NCBI GenBank assembly: GCA_014650415.1
Contig: BMUX01000001.1
Location: 248,001 to 312,000 of the forward strand
Length of the DNA: 64,000 nt
Direction: 5' to 3'
From: Streptomyces spiroverticillatus
Lineage (GTDB): Bacteria; Actinomycetota; Actinomycetes; Streptomycetales; Streptomycetaceae
In this document: positions 30,692-38,488 of the stretch, piece after piece
Position numbering within the stretch: the first letter of the stretch is position 1
Layout: each line of letters starts with the position of its first letter
Program-made: the position numbers and the translations under genes
Notes under the pieces: generated by a model
Seen by the model: only the letters and a program-made list of their open reading frames with translations
Told to the model about the DNA's origin: nothing
Database searches by the model: none

Positions 30692-31591
30692 ATGATCACA
30701 GCACTCTCCGTCACCGTCGCGGCACTCGCCGCGACCCTGGCGCCGGCGTCCTCTCCTTCCCCCATGGGAGAGGACGCCGATGCCGTACGCGCCTACTGGA
30801 CCGCCGAGCGGATGCGGGAGGCGGTCGCCGCGACCGACGCCCGGGAGGTCCGCGAGCGGGCCCTGGACTCCCGCGACGACGGGCCGCCCGCCGGGGTCCC
30901 CTGGCGGGGCAGCGCCGAGAGCGTCTCGCACATCGGGCGGCTCTTCATGGTGCTGCCCGGCGGGCAGAAGGCCACCTGCACCGCCGCCGTCGTCACCGCC
31001 GCCAACCGCGACGTCGTCGCCACCGCCGGGCACTGCGTCCACCTGGAGGCGGCGGGCGGCGCGATGAAGTCGCTGCTCTTCGTCCCCGGGTACGACGACG
31101 GGGCCACCCCGTACGGCAGCTATCCGGCCCGCTCGGTGGCCGTGGACCGCGCCTGGACCGAGCGCGAGGACCACGCCGCCGACTTCGCCTTCGTCGCCCT
31201 GGACACCGACGACTGGGGGCGGCACGTCCAGGACGTGGTCGGCTCCAGCCGGGCCGTGTTCGACGCGAAGCCCGGCGGGACGCGCACCGCGCTCGGCTAC
31301 CCGTTCATGCCGCCGTACGACGGGAAAACGCTCCAGTTCTGCGCGGGCAACGCCAGTCCCGTCAAGGACGACCGCCTGGCCGGCGGGTCCCAGCTCAAGC
31401 CCTGCCGGATGACCAACGGCGCCAGCGGCGGCCCCTGGTACGCCCCGCTGCCCGGCGGCGAGGACGTCCAGGTCGCGGTCACCAGCGCCCGGCCCCGGGG
31501 CGAGGCGTTCAAGGACGTGGCCTGGGGGGCGGTGTTCAACAGGACCGCGAAGGGCCTGTTCCAGAGCCAGGAAGCACTGACCGAGAAGTAA
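30692..31591 (+). CDS. Secreted trypsin/V8-like serine endopeptidase
   Basis: Exported protease of 299 residues. A short signal peptide (MITALSVTVAALAATLAPASS) and a roughly 60-residue propeptide-like stretch precede the chymotrypsin-fold domain. The catalytic triad is visible: His in VVATAGHCVH (about 109-118), Asp in DHAADFAFVALDTDDW (about 163-178) and Ser in MTNGASGGPWYAP (about 238-250). A Cys pair (ATCTAAV / GHC) fits a disulfide. It follows the lectin-bearing SGNH hydrolase on the same strand, so the two may form a small secreted-enzyme operon. Substrate specificity is not evident. Confidence 0.9.
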   Translation: MITALSVTVAALAATLAPASSPSPMGEDADAVRAYWTAERMREAVAATDAREVRERALDSRDDGPPAGVPWRGSAESVSHIGRLFMVLPGGQKATCTAAVVTAANRDVVATAGHCVHLEAAGGAMKSLLFVPGYDDGATPYGSYPARSVAVDRAWTEREDHAADFAFVALDTDDWGRHVQDVVGSSRAVFDAKPGGTRTALGYPFMPPYDGKTLQFCAGNASPVKDDRLAGGSQLKPCRMTNGASGGPWYAPLPGGEDVQVAVTSARPRGEAFKDVAWGAVFNRTAKGLFQSQEALTEK

Positions 31592-31666
31592 CCACCCACC
31601 AAATAGTGGGTACTTGATCGCCCCTCTCGCCGGGTGGAGGCTGGAGCCGTCCCGAACCGCTCCCCC

Positions 31667-32017
31667 CTACCCGGCCAGAGAGGACTCCTCCAGCTCCTGA
31701 AGCATCCGTATCCGCCGGTTCCCCCATGCCCCCAGCGGGCCCAGTGCGTCGTGCAGCTCGCGGCCCAGTTCCGTCAGTGAGTACTCGACGCGGGGCACCG
31801 CCGTGTCCTCGTACACCTCGCGGTGCACGATCAGGTCGGCCTCCATTTCGCGCAGTTGCTGCGCGAGGACCTTCTCGCTGATCCCGGGCAGCTCCCGCCT
31901 CGTCGCCCCGAAGCGGCGCGGGCGCTCGTGCAGCGCCCACAGGATCAGCACCTTCCACTTGCCGTCGATGACGTCGACGGCCGCGTCGAGCCCGCACTGG
32001 TACGGCACGTTCCTCAA
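31667..32017 (-). CDS. HxlR family winged-helix regulator
   Basis: MarR/HxlR-type regulator of 116 residues. The family hallmark is present: N-terminal YQCGLDAAVDVIDGKWKVLILWAL (6-29) with the conserved Cys8, the recognition region LPGISEKVLAQQLREMEADLIV (about 43-64) and wing VPRVEYSLTELGREL. HxlR proteins often sense electrophiles or aldehydes through the N-terminal Cys and control a divergent oxidoreductase gene. Here the divergent position holds only a 26-codon open frame, so the usual partner appears to be missing. It converges with the serine protease gene. Confidence 0.9.
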   Translation of the reverse strand: MRNVPYQCGLDAAVDVIDGKWKVLILWALHERPRRFGATRRELPGISEKVLAQQLREMEADLIVHREVYEDTAVPRVEYSLTELGRELHDALGPLGAWGNRRIRMLQELEESSLAG

Positions 32018-32071
32018 CTCAGCACACCCGCCCCTCGTTTCCGCATGCCTTCATCCCGCCTGGAGTCCATC

Positions 32072-32152
32072 ATGACCTCCCCCACCGACACCACCGCTTC
32101 CCGCCCGCGCCCCCTCCTCGTACGGATCAAGCCGCGAAGACCGCCACCGTGA
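32072..32152 (+). pseudogene. 26-codon open frame, possible remnant of an HxlR-controlled gene
   Basis: ATG at 32072 preceded by TGGAG at a suitable distance, reading MTSPTDTTASRPRPLLVRIK and six more residues to a TGA. Its end overlaps the 3' end of the facing membrane protein gene by 26 bp. Its position, divergent from the HxlR gene, is where the target gene normally lies. It may be a truncated gene start or a chance frame. Confidence 0.3.
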
Positions 32153-33455
32153 AGCAGAAGAAGAGCCCCACCAGCACCGGCCAGTACAGCAGCGTCGCCA
32201 GCATGTTGTCGCGCCACTCCAGCAGGCGGCGATTGGTGTCCGTGCCCAGCAGGATGGCGTTCGCGAAGATGCCCATGATGACGATGTACTGCGAGATCGC
32301 CAGGTATTCGAGGTACGTCAGCGAGGTGTCCCCCGCGATCTGCCGGATCTGCTGCTGGTCGACGACGATCACGAGCAGCAGCGTCACGGCGAACGAGATC
32401 GCCGTCCACGTCGAGAAGCCGAAGCGAGGGTTCTTGCTGTCGTCCTTGGTGTAGACGAACAGGGCCAGGAACAGCACGGCGGAGATGAAGAAGGACTGGA
32501 TCAGCCGCCCCATCATCGGGCCCGCCCACTCCCGCTCCATGCCGACGTTGAAGTACAGCTCGGGCGCGGACTTGAAGGGTTTGTCCCAGTCGGTCAGCCC
32601 CTGCGTCATCGTGTACTCGTGCATGCCAAAGCTCCAGCCCGTGTAGTACGGGTTCCAGCCAGAGGTCACGGTGTCCTGGTCGAGGCCGATGCGGCCGTAC
32701 TCCCAGGGCGGGTAGGCGGCGAAGTCGGGCACCAGGACGTCATTGGTGAAGGTGGCCCTGGACCACATCCGCAGCCAGACGTTCTGCTTGTCGAGCGGGT
32801 AGTGCTTGTAGTTGAAGTCCTGGCGCAGGGTCACCTTGAAGTGCCACCCCTTGAGCCGGCGGCCGTCGGTGCTCCTGGTGTCGTACGCCTCCTTGACCTC
32901 GTCGTACCCCTCGGTGGCCTCGGGGAAGACGACGCCCATGCTGGACTCGGGAACGTCCTTGCCGTACCGCTGCCACACGTAGCCGCTGATCTCCACCTCC
33001 TCGGGAGAGGTGAACTTCGAGCTCTGGACGAAGACCCCGGTGGGGATCTGCCGCAGCGCGACGCCCGGGAGGGTCTTCGCCAGGAACGCGCTCGCGTCGC
33101 GCTGGGTGAGCAACGGGGTGCCGACGATGGTGTCCGTGATGCGGTCGTGGGTGACGATCTGCCAGGTCACGCCGATGCCGGCGGCGAAGATCAGCGTCGC
33201 CGCGGTCGCCATCAGGGCACAGCGGCGAACGGTCAGCAGATACGGCTTGAACACCACGGCGGCGGCGAAGAGCGCGGTCGCGCAGCAGGCCAGGAGCAAC
33301 GGCGCCCAGCCGGAGCGCTCGGTGTGGCCGGGGTGGGGCCGGTCACGGTGGAAGTAGAGGTACGCGCAGAGCGCCGTGGCGAGGAGCGACAGTCCTAGCA
33401 GGGCGTACGTCGCCCGGGCGGCGGCACGGGCCCAGCGGGGAGCGGACGTCGCCAT
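32127..33455 (-). CDS. Seven-span membrane protein with pentameric ligand-gated ion channel-like layout
   Basis: Protein of 442 residues. Three spans (about 15-35, 50-69, 79-100) bring the chain outside; a beta-rich extracytoplasmic domain (about 101-310) follows, then four spans (about 313-335, 348-366, 380-404, 418-441). Features resembling Cys-loop channels: KVTLRQDFNYKHYPLDKQNVWLRM (about 207-230; compare the FPFDxQ motif), FNVGMEREWAGPMMGRLIQSFF at the entry to M1, a short M1-M2 loop, and SLTYLEYLAISQYIVIMG leading into M3. The outside-domain-then-four-spans topology also fits. The extra N-terminal spans are not typical. ATG 33455 is chosen; a GTG at 33479 is possible. It starts four bases after the stop of a small secreted protein gene. 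Assignment rests on motif reading only. Confidence 0.6.
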   Translation of the reverse strand: MATSAPRWARAAARATYALLGLSLLATALCAYLYFHRDRPHPGHTERSGWAPLLLACCATALFAAAVVFKPYLLTVRRCALMATAATLIFAAGIGVTWQIVTHDRITDTIVGTPLLTQRDASAFLAKTLPGVALRQIPTGVFVQSSKFTSPEEVEISGYVWQRYGKDVPESSMGVVFPEATEGYDEVKEAYDTRSTDGRRLKGWHFKVTLRQDFNYKHYPLDKQNVWLRMWSRATFTNDVLVPDFAAYPPWEYGRIGLDQDTVTSGWNPYYTGWSFGMHEYTMTQGLTDWDKPFKSAPELYFNVGMEREWAGPMMGRLIQSFFISAVLFLALFVYTKDDSKNPRFGFSTWTAISFAVTLLLVIVVDQQQIRQIAGDTSLTYLEYLAISQYIVIMGIFANAILLGTDTNRRLLEWRDNMLATLLYWPVLVGLFFCFTVAVFAA

Positions 33456-33459
33456 GCGG

Positions 33460-33618
33460 TCAGCCCAAGATCGGGGCACGGAGCTCGTCCGGCTCGTGCT
33501 CGGTGAAGGGGCCGTCGCCGCCCGGGGTGTCGGCCTGGACGTACGCCGCCGGGGCGAGCGCCAGGGCGAAGGCCCCGGCGAGGAGCGCGGCGGCGAGGAA
33601 GGGCAGGCGTGAGGTCAT
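33460..33618 (-). CDS. Small secreted or membrane-anchored protein, 52 residues
   Basis: ATG at 33618, sequence starting MTSRLPFLAAALLAGAFALA with an export signal likely cut near YVQA-DTPGGD, leaving an acidic mature peptide of about 23 residues ending APILG. Its stop is four bases before the ATG of the channel-like gene, so the two are probably translated together and the peptide could be an accessory subunit or ligand. No family recognised. The ribosome binding site is weak. Confidence 0.55.
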   Translation of the reverse strand: MTSRLPFLAAALLAGAFALALAPAAYVQADTPGGDGPFTEHEPDELRAPILG

Positions 33619-33738
33619 CCGCCCACACTCGGTCACCCGGTGGCGCGCGGCGGTGAGGCGGCGCGGGGGGTGCCCCCGAATGCCGTAGGGGGGGGGAAGC
33701 CGCCGGGGCGGCCCGGAACGTACTCCTAAAATCTGGAT

Positions 33739-34443
33739 ATGACAGAGCAGATGACCAATGGGGCCGGTGGGAGTCGCGGGGACGACGGGAGCCGCGGGGG
33801 CAGATGGACGCCCGGGGAGCACATTCTCTGGCGGTATCGGGACAACGCCTCGGAGAGCTTCCACATCTGCCGGCCCGTCACCGTCGTGCAGGACACGGAC
33901 GAGCTTCTCGCCGTGTGGATGGCCCCGGGCACGCAGTGCGTCAAGCCGGTGCTGGCGGACGGGACTTCCGTGCACCAGGAGCCCCTGGCGACCCGGTACA
34001 CGAAGCCCCGTACGACGACCACCTCGCAGTGGTTCGGGACGGGCGTGCTGAAGCTGGCCCGGCCGGGCGACCCCTGGTCGGTGTGGCTGTTCTGGGAGCG
34101 CGGCTGGCGGTTCAAGAACTGGTACGTGAACCTGGAGGAGCCCAGGGCCCGTTGGGAGCACGGCGTGGACTCCCGGGACCACTTCCTGGACATCGCGGTG
34201 GCCCCCGACCGGCACTGGCAGTGGCTGGACGAGGACGAGTTCGCCGAGGCCCGCCGGGTCGGTCTGCTGGGCGAGGAGCAGGCGGAGCGGGTCCGCGAGG
34301 CCGGGCTCGCGGCGGTGCGGGAGGTCGAGGCGTGGGCCGCCCCGTTCGCCGACGGGTGGGAGAACTGGCGTCCGGACCCGCGCTGGGGTGTGCCGGAGCT
34401 GCCGGATGACTGGGACCGCACCCCGGCGCACATGACGACGTGA
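33739..34443 (+). CDS. DUF402 domain protein
   Basis: Cytoplasmic protein of 234 residues with a DUF402 fold (FomD/Ntdp-like). Visible motifs: WRYRDNASESFHICRPVTVVQDTDELLAVWMAPGT (about 31-66), WERGWRFKNWYVNLEEP (about 119-135), then RWEHGVDSRDHFLDIAVAPDRHWQWLDEDEFAEA, which carries the conserved acidic residues used for metal/phosphate binding in nucleoside di- and triphosphatases of this family. The C-terminal helix and WENWRPDP tail are typical of Streptomyces members. The start at 33739 follows a 130 bp gap divergent from the small secreted protein gene. Confidence 0.85.
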   Translation: MTEQMTNGAGGSRGDDGSRGGRWTPGEHILWRYRDNASESFHICRPVTVVQDTDELLAVWMAPGTQCVKPVLADGTSVHQEPLATRYTKPRTTTTSQWFGTGVLKLARPGDPWSVWLFWERGWRFKNWYVNLEEPRARWEHGVDSRDHFLDIAVAPDRHWQWLDEDEFAEARRVGLLGEEQAERVREAGLAAVREVEAWAAPFADGWENWRPDPRWGVPELPDDWDRTPAHMTT

Positions 34444-34584
34444 GACTCTTGATGCGCCCCCTGGGTCCAAACGTAGGATCGTCCTCCGGAAGGCTGCGCA
34501 CCCCGTGATCACTCAGAGCAGAATGCGGTAACTACCGGGCGCGGAGCTGGACCTGACCGTATGTCACCGCAGGGGGGTGGATCT

Positions 34585-34755
34585 GTGAAGAGTCGCGCGA
34601 GGACGCCGGAGACGGTGCCGAATGCGCACGCGAGTGCGGGCGAGTCTGTAACGTTCCCAGGCCACCGTTCTGTCGACGCCGCCCGCAGAGCGGGTATATC
34701 GCACAAAGCGATTGCATCGCACAAGCTCCCCGGACGGACGGAACCCCACGCGTGA
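34585..34755 (+). CDS. Possible 56-residue upstream ORF coupled to the phosphatase gene
   Basis: GTG at 34585 after GGGGGGTGG, running to a TGA at 34753-34755 that overlaps the GTG start of the phosphatase (GTGA). The peptide (VKSRARTPETVPNAHASAGE onward) is basic and without recognised family. An ATG at 34561 in the same frame is an alternative start. The overlap and ribosome binding site suggest real translation or coupling, but the composition is not decisive. Confidence 0.35.
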   Translation: MKSRARTPETVPNAHASAGESVTFPGHRSVDAARRAGISHKAIASHKLPGRTEPHA

Positions 34756-36776
34756 CGGAGCAGCAGTCCACCTCGCACGAAGGCCGGCAGCCCCTGGTTG
34801 CCGGGCCGCACGAACGCACCCGGCCGCGCCAGGAGCCGGACGACGCCGGGCCGCGCCCGCAGGACCGGCCCCAGGACCGGTCCCAGGTGCCGGAGCAGAC
34901 GCAGGCGTCGGCCATGCAGGCACAGACGCAGACGTCGGCCGCGCAGACGCAGCCCGCCGCGCCGCCGCCCGGCGGTCCCGTCGTGCCTCCCCCGGGCGGC
35001 CCGACCGTACCCCCGCCCGCCGACCCGCCGGGCGGTGCCGCCGATGGGCCGCCCGCCAGGACCGAGGGCGACCGGCTGCGGTTCGTGGGCGCCGCGACCC
35101 GGCGGATCGCGCGCGGCATCGACCTGGACGAGATCGTGCTCGGCCTGTGCCGGGCGACGGTGCCGACGTTCTCCGACGCGATCCTGGTCTACCTGCGCGA
35201 CCCGCTGCCGGTCGGCGACGAGCGCCCCGCGGTCCCCTCCGTGCTGCGCCTGCGGCGCACCGACCGGCTGCGGACGACCGCCGAGGGCCCGGCCGGTGAG
35301 GAGCTGGACGCGGTGGTCGGCGACGGCTCTCCGGCGAAGCAGCTGTGCGAGGTGGAGTCCGGGGGTGCGCTGGCGGAGGTGCTGCGCGGGGTGCGGCCGG
35401 TGTTCGGCGACGCGCCGTCCGCGCGGGTCGCACTGCCGGACCTGCTGGGCGAGGACTGCGGGCTGCCGGACGGACGGCGGGCGATACTCGCCCCGCTCCG
35501 GGGCCGCCGCCGGGTGATCGGTGCGGCCGTCTTCCTGCGCAGGCCCGAGCGCGTCGCGTTCGAGGCCAACGACCTCCTCGTCGCCGCCCAGTTGGCGACG
35601 CACACCGCGCTCGGCATCGACAAGGCCGTGCTGTACGGGCGCGAGGCGTACATCGCCGACGAGCTCCAGCGCACCATGCTGCCCGACTCGCTCCCCCGCC
35701 CCACCGGCGTGAAGCTGGCCTCCCGCTACCTCCCGGCCGCCGAGACGGCCCGGGTCGGCGGCGACTGGTACGACGCGATCCCGCTGCCCGGCTCCCGGGT
35801 GGCGCTGGTCGTCGGCGACGTCATGGGGCACTCGATGACCTCGGCCGCGATCATGGGCCAGTTCCGGACGACCGCACAGACCCTCGCGGGCCTGGACCTG
35901 CCGCCGCAGGAGGTCCTGCACCACCTGGACGAGCAGGCCCAGCGGCTCGGCACGGACCGCATGGCGACCTGCATGTACGCCGTGTACGACCCGGTGTCGC
36001 ACCGCATCACCATCGCCAACGCCGGCCACCCGCCGCCCATCCTGCTGCACCTGGGCGGCCGGGCCGAGGTGCTGCGCGTCCCGCCGGGCGCGCCCATCGG
36101 CGTCGGCGGCGTCGACTTCGAGGCCGTCGAGCTGGACGCCCCCGCCGGGGCCACCCTGCTGCTGTACACGGACGGCCTGGTGGAGTCCCGGCTGCGGGAC
36201 GTGTGGACGGGCATCGAGCAGTTGAGGGAACGTCTCGCCGCCACCGCCCAGCTGACCGGACCGGACCATCCGCCGCCGCTGGAGGCGCTCTGCGACGACG
36301 TCCTGGACATGCTGGGCCCCGGCGACCGGGACGACGACATCGCGCTGCTCGCGGCCCGTTTCGACGGGATCGCGCCGAGCGACGTCGCGTACTGGTTCCT
36401 GGAACCGGAGGAGCAGGCCCCGGGCCGGGCCCGAAGACTGGCCCGCCGGGCCCTGGAGCGCTGGGGCCTGGAGGAGCTGTCGGAGTCGGTGGAGCTGCTG
36501 GTCAGCGAGGTCGTGACGAACGCCGTGCGGTACGCGGAACGGCCGGTGACGCTGCGGCTGCTGCGCACCGGCGTACTGCGCTGCGAGGTCGGCGACGACT
36601 CGCCGCAGCTGCCGAGGCAGCGGCGGGCTCGGGACACCGACGAAGGCGGACGCGGTCTGTTCCTGGTGAACCGGCTGGCCCGCAAGTGGGGTGCGACCCG
36701 GCTGAGCAGCGGGAAGGTGGTCTGGTTCGAGCTGGGGCTGCCGGGGGCGGCGAAGGAGCCCGAGGAGGAGTCCTAG
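34752..36776 (+). CDS. GAF-PP2C (SpoIIE)-HATPase phosphatase/kinase protein
   Basis: Regulatory protein of 674 residues combining a phosphatase and an anti-sigma-type kinase. A Pro/Gln/Ala-rich disordered N-terminus (1-105) is followed by a GAF domain (about 108-290, ATVPTFSDAILVYLRD), the PP2C/SpoIIE domain (about 300-540) with RTMLPDSLPRP, VGGDWYDAIPL, VGDVMGHSMTSAA, YTDGLVES and DDDIALLAARF, and a C-terminal HATPase (about 555-660) with N box SEVVTNAVRYA and DEGGRGLFLVNRL. Such proteins integrate signals to set the phosphorylation of an anti-anti-sigma factor. GTG 34752 is the start; its GTGA overlap with a short upstream frame suggests coupling. The left-edge gene shares its PP2C type but in a PAS-GAF context. 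Confidence 0.92.
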   Translation: MTEQQSTSHEGRQPLVAGPHERTRPRQEPDDAGPRPQDRPQDRSQVPEQTQASAMQAQTQTSAAQTQPAAPPPGGPVVPPPGGPTVPPPADPPGGAADGPPARTEGDRLRFVGAATRRIARGIDLDEIVLGLCRATVPTFSDAILVYLRDPLPVGDERPAVPSVLRLRRTDRLRTTAEGPAGEELDAVVGDGSPAKQLCEVESGGALAEVLRGVRPVFGDAPSARVALPDLLGEDCGLPDGRRAILAPLRGRRRVIGAAVFLRRPERVAFEANDLLVAAQLATHTALGIDKAVLYGREAYIADELQRTMLPDSLPRPTGVKLASRYLPAAETARVGGDWYDAIPLPGSRVALVVGDVMGHSMTSAAIMGQFRTTAQTLAGLDLPPQEVLHHLDEQAQRLGTDRMATCMYAVYDPVSHRITIANAGHPPPILLHLGGRAEVLRVPPGAPIGVGGVDFEAVELDAPAGATLLLYTDGLVESRLRDVWTGIEQLRERLAATAQLTGPDHPPPLEALCDDVLDMLGPGDRDDDIALLAARFDGIAPSDVAYWFLEPEEQAPGRARRLARRALERWGLEELSESVELLVSEVVTNAVRYAERPVTLRLLRTGVLRCEVGDDSPQLPRQRRARDTDEGGRGLFLVNRLARKWGATRLSSGKVVWFELGLPGAAKEPEEES

Positions 36777-36939
36777 CCGGGGCGGGGGGCCGGGGCGGGG
36801 GGAAGGGGTCCCGGCTGGGGCGCGGCGAAGGGGGCCTGGCCTGGATTTCGTCCAAGTGTTGCCGACGCAGTGTCGGCGGGGTTGACTGGGGCAGTCGGAC
36901 GTAGCGACCCATTTCCCACCAATCCCCGGGAGGACGCTC

Positions 36940-38412
36940 GTGACCGAGGAGACTCGCAAGGCGCCGCAGACCGCCCCGTACACCACCACCAACGCCGGAA
37001 TCCCGGTGGAGAGCGACGAGCATTCGCTCACCGTCGGGCCCGACGGCCCCATCCTGCTCCAGGACCACTACCTCATCGAGAAGATGGCCCAGTTCAACCG
37101 GGAGCGGGTGCCGGAGCGGGTGGTGCACGCGAAGGGCTCGGGTGCGTACGGCTTCTTCGAAGTGACCAACGACGTCAGCCAGTTCACGAAGGCCGACCTC
37201 TTCCAGCCCGGGAAGCGGACCGACATGCTGGCCCGTTTCTCGACGGTGGCCGGTGAGCAGGGCTCGCCCGACACCTGGCGGGACCCGCGCGGCTTCGCGC
37301 TGAAGTTCTATACCGAGCACGGCAATTACGACCTGGTCGGCAACAACACCCCGGTCTTCTTCGTCCGTGACCCGATGAAGTTCCAGGACTTCATCCGCTC
37401 GCAGAAGCGCCGCCCCGACAGCGGGGTGCGCGACCACGACATGCAGTGGGACTTCTGGACGCTTTCGCCGGAGTCGGCGCACCAGGTGACCTGGCTGATG
37501 GGCGACCGCGGCATCCCGAAGACGTACCGGAACATGGACGGCTTCAGCTCGCACACCTATCTGTGGGTGAACGCGGGCGGCGAGAAGTTCTGGGTGAAGT
37601 ACCGCTTCAAGACCGAGCAGGGCATCGAGTTCCTGACCCAGGACGAGGCCGACACGCTGGCGGGCCAGGACGGGGACGTGCACCGCCGCGACCTCTTCGA
37701 CTCGATCAAGAACGGCGCGCACCCCTCCTGGAAGCTGTACGTCCAGGTGATGCCGTTCGACGAGGCGCCGGACTACCGCTTCAACCCCTTCGATCTCACC
37801 AAGGTGTGGCCGCACGCGGACTACCCCGAGATCGAGGTCGGCCGGATGACCCTGAACGAGAATCCGGAGGACTTCTTCGTCCACATCGAGCAGGCGTCCT
37901 TCGAGCCGTCGAACCTGGTGCCGGGCATCGGCCCGTCCCCGGACAAGATGCTGCTCGGCCGGCTCTTCTCGTACCCGGACACCCACCGGTACCGGATCGG
38001 CCCGAACTACGCGCAGCTGCCGCCGAACCGGCCCCGGTCCGCCGTCAACTCGTACTCCAAGGACGGTCCGATGCGGTACGAGCCGTCGCGGACCGGTGCG
38101 GTGTACGCGCCCAACTCCTACGGCGGCCCGGCGGCCGACACCCAGCGCTTCGGCGAGCCCGCGGGCTGGGCGACGGCGGGCGAGATGGTGCACCACGCGT
38201 ACACGCTGCGCCGGGACGACGACGACTGGGGCCAGGCGGGCACGCTGGTGCGCGAGGTGCTGGACGACGCGGCACGGGAGCGGCTGGTGAGCAACATCGT
38301 CGGGCATCTGTCGGACGGGGTGAGCAAGCCGGTCCTGGAGCGGGCGTTCGCGTACTGGCGGAACGTGGACAAGGACCTGGGCGACCGGGTGTCGGCGAGC
38401 TTCCAGAAGTAG
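36940..38412 (+). CDS. Monofunctional haem catalase (clade 3 type)
   Basis: Cytoplasmic catalase, 490 residues, decomposing hydrogen peroxide. Active-site residues: distal His63 in [12 protein letters not shown], Asn136 in [14 protein letters not shown], and proximal haem-ligand Tyr345 in [19 protein letters not shown]-binding region and length fit small-subunit catalases. GTG 36940 follows GGGAGG. No Fur-like CatR gene, the usual catA regulator in Streptomyces, is adjacent, so control may come from elsewhere. It converges with the penicillin-binding protein gene across a 19-bp perfect hairpin. Confidence 0.96.
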   Translation: MTEETRKAPQTAPYTTTNAGIPVESDEHSLTVGPDGPILLQDHYLIEKMAQFNRERVPERVVHAKGSGAYGFFEVTNDVSQFTKADLFQPGKRTDMLARFSTVAGEQGSPDTWRDPRGFALKFYTEHGNYDLVGNNTPVFFVRDPMKFQDFIRSQKRRPDSGVRDHDMQWDFWTLSPESAHQVTWLMGDRGIPKTYRNMDGFSSHTYLWVNAGGEKFWVKYRFKTEQGIEFLTQDEADTLAGQDGDVHRRDLFDSIKNGAHPSWKLYVQVMPFDEAPDYRFNPFDLTKVWPHADYPEIEVGRMTLNENPEDFFVHIEQASFEPSNLVPGIGPSPDKMLLGRLFSYPDTHRYRIGPNYAQLPPNRPRSAVNSYSKDGPMRYEPSRTGAVYAPNSYGGPAADTQRFGEPAGWATAGEMVHHAYTLRRDDDDWGQAGTLVREVLDDAARERLVSNIVGHLSDGVSKPVLERAFAYWRNVDKDLGDRVSASFQK

Positions 38413-38427
38413 CTGACGGGACCGTAC

Positions 38428-38470
38428 GACGACGGCCCCCACCCTCGTGGAGAGGGTGGGGGCCGTCGTC
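38428..38470. terminator. Bidirectional terminator between catalase and PBP genes
   Basis: 19-bp perfect arms (GACGACGGCCCCCACCCTC) around GTGGA, 15 bp after the catalase stop and 18 bp before the facing PBP gene's stop. Confidence 0.9.
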
Positions 38471-38488
38471 CCGCTCAGGCGGGTGGGG

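Noticed and set aside
31594..31611. ACCCAC/GTGGGT hairpin between the serine protease and HxlR genes as an HxlR operator
   Set aside because: It lies at the 3' ends of both genes, not near a promoter; more likely a weak terminator or chance.
34660..34700. Stress-sigma promoter (GTTC with GGGTAT) before the GAF-PP2C gene
   Set aside because: The spacing between the two boxes is about 21 bases, longer than the 14-16 expected, and GGGTAT lies within a possible coding frame.
34509..37052. Minus-strand open frame of about 847 codons
   Set aside because: Antisense to the GAF-PP2C-HATPase gene, whose motifs are unambiguous on the plus strand.
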